Below, piece by piece: positions 1 to 7,423 of a stretch of DNA of 64,000 nt. Source of the DNA: Aquimarina spinulae (GTDB lineage Bacteria > Bacteroidota > Bacteroidia > Flavobacteriales > Flavobacteriaceae); contig NZ_CALSBP010000002.1 of NCBI RefSeq assembly GCF_943373825.1, positions 3,523,501-3,587,500 of the forward strand, written 5' to 3'. The notes beneath the pieces are model-generated. The model was not told the origin of the DNA and ran no database searches. It was given only the letters and a program-made list of their open reading frames with translations. The translations under genes were made by a program, and so were the position numbers. The first letter of the stretch is position 1. The number at the start of each line of letters is the position of its first letter.

Positions 1-276
1 ATAGGTATTGAAGTTCCTGTCTTATTAGACTTTTTTACCGAATGGAACGAACCCTCTCTGGCAATGCATCCTGTGTTAAGGGATGTAGCTGCGGCACTTG
101 GAGATAAAGGGAAAGTTATAAAGATTGATGTAGATAAGAATGAAGAGTTGGCTACTGCTTTACGTATTAAAGGACTTCCTACATTAATGATTTATAAAGA
201 AGGTGAGATGGTTTGGAGACAAAGTGGCGAGCAAGATGCTAATACACTTATCGGTCTCATGAAAGAGTATGTTTAA
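1..276 (+). CDS. Thioredoxin-fold protein lacking the CxxC motif, 5' partial
   Basis: The reading frame is open from base 1, so the true start lies before the window. The visible 91 residues follow the thioredoxin pattern: a core strand VLLDFFTEW, the active-site position, a helix and an IDVDKN strand, then the cis-proline loop GLPTL and the strand MIYKEGE. Where thioredoxins have WCGPC this protein has WNEPS (nt 43-57), so both redox cysteines are gone. It therefore cannot be a conventional disulfide reductase; such proteins may act as adaptors or chaperone-like binding domains, which is inference. It converges on the deacetylase gene with only 2 bp between the stop codons. The fold is confident, the role is not. 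Confidence 0.85.
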   Translation: MGIEVPVLLDFFTEWNEPSLAMHPVLRDVAAALGDKGKVIKIDVDKNEELATALRIKGLPTLMIYKEGEMVWRQSGEQDANTLIGLMKEYV

Positions 277-278
277 AC

Positions 279-962
279 CTAGATGGTATCAAAAACATAT
301 CCTCTTTTAGAAAAATGATCTAAAACCTCAGGTAGCACGGCTGTAAGATTTTTTGAGGCTTTTATGCTATCATGAAAAACAATAATGCTTCCCTGTTGTG
401 TGTTTTGGAGCACATTTTGTAAACATTCTTCTGGTGATATTGTTTGTTCCCAATCTTTTGATAATACATCCCAAAGTATAATGTTATATCCTAACTTTTC
501 TAGTGCTTTAAATTTGGTACGGCTTATTTGTCCATATGGCGGTCTAAATATTTGCTGTATATCTTTCTTAGGTGAATATTCCTGAATTAGATTTTGACAA
601 TCTATAATGTTTTCAAGGTACATTTCTAGACTAGTTTTCCAGGCTTTTAAGTGATTCATAGTATGATTACCTATAGCATGACCTTCTGCCAGAATCTGTC
701 GAAAAACTTCGGGATGTTTTCTAATATTATCACCTATACAAAAAAAAGTTGCTTTGGCATTATATTGATTTAACTGGGTCAAAACAAATTCTGTAACACC
801 CGGTATGGGGCCATCATCAAAAGTTAAATATAGCTTCTTTTCATTATTCGCATAAAGATCCCAGATATAATTCGGGAGAAGCTGTTTAATAACCTTAGGG
901 GTTTTATTTGGAATTATTTGCACTATGAATGTACTAAAAAAGTGAGCCTTATAAAGACTCAC
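279..962 (-). CDS. Polysaccharide deacetylase family protein (NodB domain)
   Basis: A 227-residue carbohydrate esterase family 4 type protein, expected to remove N-acetyl groups from an envelope polysaccharide or peptidoglycan with a divalent metal. The catalytic/metal motif TFDDGP is at residues 47-52, the metal histidines are H100 and H104 in GNHTMNH, followed by RPPYG at 140-144, a WDVLSKDW segment near 164-171 and VFHDS near 195-199. All motif positions expected of NodB enzymes are present, so it is probably active. There is no obvious cleavable signal peptide; the N-terminus is moderately hydrophobic. It lies 9 bp downstream of the large DUF2723 gene on the same strand, suggesting co-transcription and a joint role in surface glycan work. 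Confidence 0.88.
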   Translation of the reverse strand: MSLYKAHFFSTFIVQIIPNKTPKVIKQLLPNYIWDLYANNEKKLYLTFDDGPIPGVTEFVLTQLNQYNAKATFFCIGDNIRKHPEVFRQILAEGHAIGNHTMNHLKAWKTSLEMYLENIIDCQNLIQEYSPKKDIQQIFRPPYGQISRTKFKALEKLGYNIILWDVLSKDWEQTISPEECLQNVLQNTQQGSIIVFHDSIKASKNLTAVLPEVLDHFSKRGYVFDTI

Positions 963-971
963 TTTTAATAA

Positions 972-3900
972 TTAGTTTGCTATACTATCTAAAGAATCTA
1001 ACGATTTTTCCTGGTTTTGAAACTCTTTAATAAGATCTTCTTCTTGTTGTTTACGTATGGCTTCATCATCATCATATTCTTCATCTTCAGAATAGAGTCG
1101 AGTAAACAATCTTAGGTATTTGTTAAACTCATCTGCTTTTTCTTCTATCATTTCCCGATCCTGATTGATTAGTAATAAATCAACTACACTACGATAACGT
1201 TCTACATTAGTTACGATCTCTTCGGCATAACGATATTGATCTTTAAGTTCTAAGCTACCAAAATAGGTGAGTTGCTCCTGGTATTTTTTTGCTAGTTTTA
1301 TCCATAAGTCTCGAGCTTTTTGTTTTTCTCCTATCTCGTAATATCCAGAAATATAAGGCTCTACCAGAGTGTAATACTCATAGTATTCGATTGGCATTTT
1401 ATCCATTGCCAGATCCAAAATTTCTTTGGCTTTATCTTTTTTATCCTCTTGAATTAAAGCCTCTACAAGTCTTGCTAGATTACTACGATATGTAATTGCA
1501 TTTTTCCTGGTTTCTGGATCATGATATATATTCGGATCATTACTATTACCCCAATCCCAACTAGTTACGTTTTTATACATAAGATCAGTATCTAATCTAC
1601 CCATTTCAAAAGGATTTCGAGGATTTACCTTAGTACGAATAGGGACTAATTTAAAAGTAACCCCATCTAATTGCAGGTAATCTTTCATCCATAAGAAATC
1701 ATCATCCCCATAACTTCCACCAGTAAAATAAATAGGCCTTTCCCAATTGTTATTAGCGATAATATCCAGCATCAAAAGACGATTTTTGAATAATAAATCC
1801 CCATTAAGGTGAATATCAATATAAGGTACAATAAGATCAGCATCTTTTTGAGCTACAATACCATTTCTAAGCACCGCTTCTTTGTCTACAGGAATTCGTA
1901 TGTGCTTAGTAGGAAATGTATTTACTTTTTTACCACTTTGCAAATCTCCTTTAGTTCGAGGGTCATCTGTTTCTATCCATCTCATCCAGTTTTTGATAAG
2001 CATGGTGTCAGAAGTTACAGGTTTGTGATAAATAGCATCGTTATTTCCGAATCGATAGAATTCATGAGTTAATTGAGAGGGGATAGGTTTTCCTTCGTAT
2101 GCAGCTTTTTTCATTTGGTCTATATACCAATCTGTTGCAAAAAGGCTTGTGTTTACGGTTCTAACGTCTGTACGGTAACCTTCAATTTCTTGTGCATACC
2201 ATAGCGCAAATGTGTCATTATCTCCTATCGTAAATAGTATGGCATCTTTTTGACAAGATTGCAAGTACATTTTTGCCATAGATTGTGCAGTATATCGATT
2301 TGAACGATCGTGATCATCCCAGTTTTGTGCTGCTAATAATACTGGTACAGCCAATAGGCAAGCCACAGTAACTATAGGAGCAAGTATTTTGGGTTTTAAG
2401 TATTTTTTAAGTAAATCAAACAAGGCATATACACCAAACCCTATCCAGATAGCAAATACATAAAATGACCCTACCAGTGCATAATCTCGCTCTCTTGGTT
2501 CAAAAGGTCTTTCATTAAGGTAAATTTTTAGTGCTAAGCCTGTAAATAAGAAAAAAATGAGCAAAACCCAGAATTTTTTCTTATCTCTTTGTAGCATAAA
2601 TACAAAACCAATTAACCCTAGTAGTAATGGTAAGAAGTAGTAGGTATTGCGAGCCTTATTTTTAAGAGCATCACTAGGTAAATTATCTTGAGATCCTAAT
2701 CGAATTTCATCAATAAATTTAATGCCACTAAGCCAATTTCCTTCTAAATCGGTAAGTTTACCCTGGTTGTCATCTTGTCGTCCAACAAAATTCCACATAA
2801 AATAACGCCAGTACATATATCCCATTTGGTAATCAAATAAATATACTACGTTATCCCCAAAAGAGGGTTTTTCTACATTGATATAATTACCAAACGATTG
2901 TAAAAATTTATTATAATCATCATTATCTAATTTCCCTGTAGCATATTCTCTTCTAAATTGAGTAACGGCATTAAGTAATTCTTCTTCACCTTGATACTCG
3001 GGCTTGATTGTGAATTTAATTGGCCCGGTAAACTCCATATAATTGGCAATATGCTCTGTGCTCCACATTCTTGGTAAAATGGCTTTATGTGCATCATCAA
3101 GATTTTGTTTTGCATTTTTCCAATCGTTAACTATAATATACTTTCCGGTTTTAAGATCTTTTTCATATTTCGGTTTACCATCTTCGTATGGATTGTTCTC
3201 ATCCAGACCGGCATAGATTTCTGTAAATTGAGGCCCATAAAAAAGATGGGTTTCTGGGTATTGTTCTAAGTTATAATATGCCAGAAGCTCTCTTGCGTTA
3301 TTAGGATTATTCTCATTAATTACAGTTCCGGCATTTGCTCGTATAGGTAACATAACCCAGCTAGAAAATCCTATTAGGATAAACATAACACATAATAACA
3401 ATGTGTTTAATTGTGGGTAACTTTTTTTACGAGTGTATTTTATGCCAAAATAAAAAGCTGCAGCGATTATTAATCCGGCAATAATGGTTCCTGAATTAAA
3501 AGGCATACCTATAGAATTAACAAAAAAGACTTCGGCTGCACCAAAGAATTTAAGTGTAGAAGGTAATAGAAGTTTAAAAATAAACAATAATATAGCTACA
3601 ACAGCGATATTGGCAACAATGAAATTTCTGATAGTAATTTCTTTGTAATTTTTGAAATAATATAATAACCCTATTGCAGGGATAGACAGTAGTCCCATAA
3701 AGTGAACACCGAAAGATAGTCCAACGATAAAAGAGATTAATAGTAGCCATTTATTACCTCTAGAAGTATGCATGTCTCGTTCCCATAATAATCCAAGATA
3801 GAAAAGAACAGATAAAATACAGGTGGCCATTGCATATACTTCGGCTTCTACAGCATTAAACCAAAAGCTATCTGTAAAGGAAAAGGCGAGAGCCCCTACC

Positions 3901-4277
3901 ATACCACTACCTAGAATAGCCATTGCCTTACCTTGTGTTAATTCTTCATCTTTAACGATTACTTTTTTGACAAGAATGGTGATCGACCAAAACATAAAAA
4001 GGATCGTAAATGCACTAGCAAACGCAGAAGTCATATTTACCATAAATGCAATTTGTGTGGGATCTGATGCAAACGCAGAAGCAAAAGCTCCAATCATTTG
4101 AAAAAGGGGTGCCCCTGGTGGATGGCCAACTTGTAGTTTTGAAGAGGTAGCAATGTATTCTCCTGCATCCCAAAAACTAGCAGTGGGTTCTACCGTCATT
4201 GCGTAAACGCATAAAGCGATGGTAAAAACAATCCATCCTAATATTTTATTCCACTTGGTAAAGTTGAATGTGCTCAT
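972..4277 (-). CDS. DUF2723 family membrane protein (putative glycosyltransferase, GT117 type)
   Basis: A large 1101-residue protein. The first half holds many hydrophobic segments beginning at about residue 11; an early loop carries FWDAGEY (35-41) and GHPPGAP (51-57), the signature of DUF2723 proteins, which are related to protein O-mannosyltransferase-like GT-C enzymes. The acidic residues of that first loop are the likely catalytic or donor-binding site by analogy. A second hydrophobic block near residues 560-700 is followed by a soluble domain containing GDNDTF and a helical, TPR-like C-terminus rich in acidic residues. DUF2723 proteins of this length are common in Bacteroidota. It is the first gene of a two-gene reverse unit with the deacetylase. 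Donor and acceptor are unknown. Confidence 0.85.
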   Translation of the reverse strand: MSTFNFTKWNKILGWIVFTIALCVYAMTVEPTASFWDAGEYIATSSKLQVGHPPGAPLFQMIGAFASAFASDPTQIAFMVNMTSAFASAFTILFMFWSITILVKKVIVKDEELTQGKAMAILGSGMVGALAFSFTDSFWFNAVEAEVYAMATCILSVLFYLGLLWERDMHTSRGNKWLLLISFIVGLSFGVHFMGLLSIPAIGLLYYFKNYKEITIRNFIVANIAVVAILLFIFKLLLPSTLKFFGAAEVFFVNSIGMPFNSGTIIAGLIIAAAFYFGIKYTRKKSYPQLNTLLLCVMFILIGFSSWVMLPIRANAGTVINENNPNNARELLAYYNLEQYPETHLFYGPQFTEIYAGLDENNPYEDGKPKYEKDLKTGKYIIVNDWKNAKQNLDDAHKAILPRMWSTEHIANYMEFTGPIKFTIKPEYQGEEELLNAVTQFRREYATGKLDNDDYNKFLQSFGNYINVEKPSFGDNVVYLFDYQMGYMYWRYFMWNFVGRQDDNQGKLTDLEGNWLSGIKFIDEIRLGSQDNLPSDALKNKARNTYYFLPLLLGLIGFVFMLQRDKKKFWVLLIFFLFTGLALKIYLNERPFEPRERDYALVGSFYVFAIWIGFGVYALFDLLKKYLKPKILAPIVTVACLLAVPVLLAAQNWDDHDRSNRYTAQSMAKMYLQSCQKDAILFTIGDNDTFALWYAQEIEGYRTDVRTVNTSLFATDWYIDQMKKAAYEGKPIPSQLTHEFYRFGNNDAIYHKPVTSDTMLIKNWMRWIETDDPRTKGDLQSGKKVNTFPTKHIRIPVDKEAVLRNGIVAQKDADLIVPYIDIHLNGDLLFKNRLLMLDIIANNNWERPIYFTGGSYGDDDFLWMKDYLQLDGVTFKLVPIRTKVNPRNPFEMGRLDTDLMYKNVTSWDWGNSNDPNIYHDPETRKNAITYRSNLARLVEALIQEDKKDKAKEILDLAMDKMPIEYYEYYTLVEPYISGYYEIGEKQKARDLWIKLAKKYQEQLTYFGSLELKDQYRYAEEIVTNVERYRSVVDLLLINQDREMIEEKADEFNKYLRLFTRLYSEDEEYDDDEAIRKQQEEDLIKEFQNQEKSLDSLDSIAN

Positions 4278-4435
4278 AAGATTTATTCAGTTATATAACG
4301 TGTGGCGAATTTAATAATAAAAATACTTTAACCTTAGTTTTTTTAGGAAACGCTTAACAGAAGTTTATATTTTAGACATATAACAACTGTTTTGTGGATA
4401 GATTATTGATTTAGTAGAATAAATTTTAAAAAATG

Positions 4436-4466
4436 TTTGCAGAGCCAAAAGAAAATTTTAAATTTG
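4436..4466 (+). promoter_or_regulatory. Bacteroidota-type promoter for tRNA-Gln
   Basis: TTTG at 4436-4439 and TAAATTTG at 4459-4466 are separated by 19 bp, matching the TTTG / TAnnTTTG promoter of Bacteroidota primary sigma factor. The -7 box ends 17 bp before the tRNA, a fitting distance for a short 5' leader. Confidence 0.75.
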
Positions 4467-4483
4467 CACCCGCAAACACGTAT

Positions 4484-4556
4484 TGGCCTATGGTGTAACT
4501 GGCAACACGTCTGGTTTTGGTCCAGAAGAGTCTAGGTTCGAGCCCTAGTAGGCCAA
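4484..4556 (+). tRNA. tRNA-Gln (anticodon TTG)
   Basis: The sequence folds as a standard cloverleaf: acceptor stem TGGCCTA with TAGGCCA, D stem GTGT with ACAC, anticodon stem TCTGG with CCAGA enclosing loop TTTTGGT (anticodon TTG, reading CAA), and T stem CTAGG with CCTAG around TTCGAGC. The U1-A72 start is typical of bacterial tRNA-Gln. The discriminator is A and the CCA end is not encoded. It stands alone with its own promoter and terminator. Confidence 0.96.
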
Positions 4557-4560
4557 CAAA

Positions 4561-4590
4561 AAAGGAGCAAATTTATTTGCTCCTTTTTTT
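4561..4590 (+). terminator. Bidirectional intrinsic terminator
   Basis: A 12-bp inverted repeat, AAAGGAGCAAAT with ATTTGCTCCTTT around a two-base centre, is followed by a T run on the plus strand and by T residues on the minus strand. It ends the tRNA transcript and can also end the convergent universal stress gene. Confidence 0.88.
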
Positions 4591-4609
4591 ATTTTATGTT
4601 GTGAAGACA

Positions 4610-5443
4610 TTAAATTTTAAAAGTCAACACCGGTCTTTTTGCGTGATTTACAACATCTTCACCTAAGCTTCCGTTAATAAAATGTGATATTCCTTTTCTG
4701 CCATGAGTACTAATGCCGATCATGCCCGCATTGATAGAATCGGCAAAATTAAGTATTCCTTTTTCTACCGTATTATCGTTATAGATGTTTAAACTATACC
4801 CCTCTATTGCCAGGTTAGAGATCATATTATTCATTTTCTCTTCGGTTTCATAAGTAGTTTTAAATCCATTAGCTGTATTTACCCATACTAAATGAAGCTT
4901 TGCTTGAATTGATTTAGAAAAATCGTGCGCTGCTAAAAGGCATGGTTTATCTTCATCATCAAAATTTGTAGCATATACAAAGTCATTAATTCCAAAAATA
5001 TCACAATCTTCTTTGATGACTAATACCGGTTTTTTTGATGTTCGAACCACTTTTTCTGCATTAGAGCCTATAAATAATTCTTCAAAACCGGAAGAACCAT
5101 GAGATCCCATGATAATAATATCTATATTATTTTTGGTACTCGAATTGATAATCCCATGTAGTACATCTTCAAAATTTACAGTCTCAATGACGTCAATATC
5201 TTTTAAATAATCCTGGTTTAATACTTCTTCAAACTTTTTATGGGTTTGCTTCATGAAAAAAATGGCTTCGGGCGCAGGTCCTGGTGCTCCAGAAGACATT
5301 AGATCTGTAAGATGCATAGGGAGCTCTAAAATATGTAACAGATAGATTTTAGCGTTATTTTTTTTTGCTATTTGAGCCGCCACTTTTAGTGCATTTTCGG
5401 CTTGTTTAGAAAAATCTGTAGGGACTAGTATGCTTTTGATCAT
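4610..5443 (-). CDS. Universal stress protein, tandem UspA domains
   Basis: A 277-residue cytoplasmic protein made of two UspA-type domains. Domain 1 (about 1-145) starts ILVPTDFS and has the nucleotide-binding pattern G-x2-G-x9-G-S in GSHGSSG followed by FIGS, then PVLVIK. Domain 2 (about 150-277) repeats the pattern as STHGRKG then NGSLGEDVV and ends PVLTFKI. Both Gly-rich motifs are kept, so ATP binding by each half is plausible. Tandem Usp proteins are common in marine Bacteroidota and are usually induced by starvation or stress; the exact role is not known. It is a single-gene unit that converges on the tRNA and shares its terminator. Confidence 0.92.
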   Translation of the reverse strand: MIKSILVPTDFSKQAENALKVAAQIAKKNNAKIYLLHILELPMHLTDLMSSGAPGPAPEAIFFMKQTHKKFEEVLNQDYLKDIDVIETVNFEDVLHGIINSSTKNNIDIIIMGSHGSSGFEELFIGSNAEKVVRTSKKPVLVIKEDCDIFGINDFVYATNFDDEDKPCLLAAHDFSKSIQAKLHLVWVNTANGFKTTYETEEKMNNMISNLAIEGYSLNIYNDNTVEKGILNFADSINAGMIGISTHGRKGISHFINGSLGEDVVNHAKRPVLTFKI

Positions 5444-5577
5444 AATACTGCTTTTTTGAAATGTGTTATTTGTTTATCACTCTGGATTTAGAACGTATTG
5501 GTAATTATATGCTTAAAGTAAGAAGCTACTTATATAGTATATCTTAAATTTACGAATAAATTCATTCTTAGCGATAT

Positions 5578-5607
5578 TTTGTATATAAGATATTATTACT
5601 ATCTTTG
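5578..5607 (+). promoter_or_regulatory. Promoter of rimP-nusA-infB
   Basis: TTTG at 5578-5581, 18 bp, then TATCTTTG at 5600-5607 fits the Bacteroidota promoter closely. Transcription would begin near 5613-5616, giving a leader of about 55 nt that contains the hairpin at 5634-5659. Confidence 0.7.
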
Positions 5608-5633
5608 CACCGTTGAAATTAAAAAACCAGGAT

Positions 5634-5659
5634 GAGGGGACGAAAAGTCCCCTCTTTTT
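5634..5659 (+). promoter_or_regulatory. Terminator-like leader hairpin (putative attenuator) before rimP
   Basis: GAGGGGAC (5634-5641) pairs perfectly with GTCCCCTC (5647-5654) around GAAAA, followed immediately by five T residues. It sits between the promoter and the rimP start at 5668. An intrinsic terminator in this position would cut off the operon unless antagonised, so it is best read as an attenuator; NusA, encoded in the operon, is a natural candidate effector. That regulation is inference. Confidence 0.65.
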
Positions 5660-5667
5660 ATCTATTT

Positions 5668-6132
5668 ATGTCATTAAAAGACAAAGTTCAGAGTTTATTA
5701 GAGGGGGCACTTCGAGAAAATCCGTCCCTATTTCTAATTGAAAGTAAAATTCATCCCGATAATAGTATTGAAATTATTATTGATGGAGATGATGGTGTGA
5801 AAGTAGAAGATTGCATTGCGGTAAGCAGAGCAATTGAACACAATTTAGATAGAGAAGAAGAAGACTTCTCTCTTCAGGTAATGTCTTCAGGTGTTTCTGA
5901 AGGTCTGAAACATATTCGACAGTATAAAAAGAATGTGGGCAGAAAACTTAAGGTAAAAACAACCGAAGAAACAATCGAAGGAGAGTTAATCTCAGTGACC
6001 GAAGATGCAATTGTCTTAACGTGGAAAACACGAGAGCCTAAGCCAGTAGGTAAAGGTAAAGTAACCGTTACTAAAGAAGCTAATATAGCTTATGAAAATA
6101 TTGTAGAAGCAAAAGTTATGATAACATTTTAA
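5668..6132 (+). CDS. rimP: Ribosome maturation factor RimP
   Basis: RimP binds the 30S subunit and helps assembly around ribosomal protein uS12. The protein begins MSLKDKVQSLLEGAL and has 154 residues, the usual family length. The N-terminal domain contains IEIIIDGDDGV and VSRAIEHNLD; the C-terminal SH3-like barrel contains GRKLKVKTTEETIEGEL. The upstream in-frame ATG at 5632 would translate through the leader hairpin and add 12 unrelated residues, so the start at 5668 is preferred. The gene is first in the classic rimP-nusA-infB operon, 15 bp before nusA. Confidence 0.95.
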   Translation: MSLKDKVQSLLEGALRENPSLFLIESKIHPDNSIEIIIDGDDGVKVEDCIAVSRAIEHNLDREEEDFSLQVMSSGVSEGLKHIRQYKKNVGRKLKVKTTEETIEGELISVTEDAIVLTWKTREPKPVGKGKVTVTKEANIAYENIVEAKVMITF

Positions 6133-6147
6133 TTATAATATATTGAT

Positions 6148-7380
6148 ATGGAAAATATCGCATTAATAGAATCATTTTCAGAATTCAAGGATGATAAGTT
6201 TATAGATCGTGTTACTTTAATGTCGATCTTAGAAGATGTATTTAGGAATGCTCTAAAGAAGAAGTTTGGTAGTGATGACAATTTCGATATCATTATAAAT
6301 CCTGATAAGGGAGATTTAGAAATTTGGAGAAACCGTATTGTAGTAGGAGATGGAGAAGTTGAAGATGGTAATCAAGAAATATCACTAACTGAAGCACAAA
6401 AAATAGAGCCTGATTTCGAGGTAGGAGAAGATGTATCAGAAGAAGTTAAGCTTATAGATTTAGGAAGACGTTCTATATTAGCATTACGCCAGAATTTGAT
6501 TTCTAAAATCCATGAACACGACAATACTAATATTTATAAACAGTTTAAAGAATTAGAAGGAGAGATTTATACTGCAGAAGTTCATCATATTCGTCATAGA
6601 GCGATTATAATGTTGGATGACGAAGGTAATGAGATTATATTGCCTAAGGATAGACAAATACCTTCTGATTTTTTCAGAAAAGGAGAAAATGTACGAGGAG
6701 TAATCGAATCTGTAGAGCTTAAAGGTAATAAGCCATCTATTGTTATGTCTAGAACATCGCCTCTGTTTTTAGAGAAATTGTTCGAATCAGAAATACCAGA
6801 AGTATTTGATGGATTAATTACAGTTAAAAAAGTAGTTAGAATTCCTGGAGAAAAAGCAAAAGTTGCTGTAGATTCGTATGATGATAGAATTGATCCTGTA
6901 GGAGCATGTGTTGGTATGAAAGGTTCTCGTATACATGGTATCGTAAGAGAATTAGGTAATGAAAATATTGATGTTATTAATTATACAAATAATTTGCAAT
7001 TATTTATTACCAGAGCGTTAAGTCCTGCAAAAGTAACTTCTATAAAGATTAACGAAGAGACCAGTCGAGCAGAAGTAATGCTAAGACCAGAAGAAGTTTC
7101 TAAAGCTATTGGTCGAGGAGGTCATAATATTAGATTGGCAGGGCAGCTAACAGGTTATGAGATAGATGTATTTAGAGAAGGAGTAGAAGAAGATGTAGAG
7201 CTTACAGAGTTTTCTGATGAAATCGACTCGTGGATTATTGAAGAATTTTCTAAAATTGGTTTGGATACAGCAAAGAGTATTTTAGAACAGGATATTAGTG
7301 ATTTAGTAAAGCGAACTGACCTTGAAGAAGAGACAGTAAGCGAAGTGATTAGAATATTAAAATCTGAATTTGAAGATTAA
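6148..7380 (+). CDS. nusA: Transcription termination/antitermination factor NusA
   Basis: NusA binds RNA polymerase and modulates pausing, termination and antitermination. In the 410 residues the order is: N-terminal RNA polymerase-binding domain (about 1-125), S1 domain (about 130-200, with GEIYTAEV and GNEIILPKDRQIP), KH1 with VGACVGMKGSRI, and KH2 with KAIGRGGHNIRLAGQL. An acidic helical tail follows (about 345-410) and resembles a single short AR-like repeat. No residue expected of the KH loops is missing. It lies 15 bp after rimP and 43 bp before infB; a TATATTTG motif at 7395-7402 could be an extra promoter for infB. Confidence 0.97.
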   Translation: MENIALIESFSEFKDDKFIDRVTLMSILEDVFRNALKKKFGSDDNFDIIINPDKGDLEIWRNRIVVGDGEVEDGNQEISLTEAQKIEPDFEVGEDVSEEVKLIDLGRRSILALRQNLISKIHEHDNTNIYKQFKELEGEIYTAEVHHIRHRAIIMLDDEGNEIILPKDRQIPSDFFRKGENVRGVIESVELKGNKPSIVMSRTSPLFLEKLFESEIPEVFDGLITVKKVVRIPGEKAKVAVDSYDDRIDPVGACVGMKGSRIHGIVRELGNENIDVINYTNNLQLFITRALSPAKVTSIKINEETSRAEVMLRPEEVSKAIGRGGHNIRLAGQLTGYEIDVFREGVEEDVELTEFSDEIDSWIIEEFSKIGLDTAKSILEQDISDLVKRTDLEEETVSEVIRILKSEFED

Positions 7381-7423
7381 TAATCACAATTAATTATATT
7401 TGAGCATTAAATAAAAGGCATTT

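Noticed and set aside
5632..5667. Longer rimP start at the ATG in the leader
   Set aside because: The extra 12 codons run through the hairpin and its T tail and are not rimP-like; the ATG at 5668 gives the family start.
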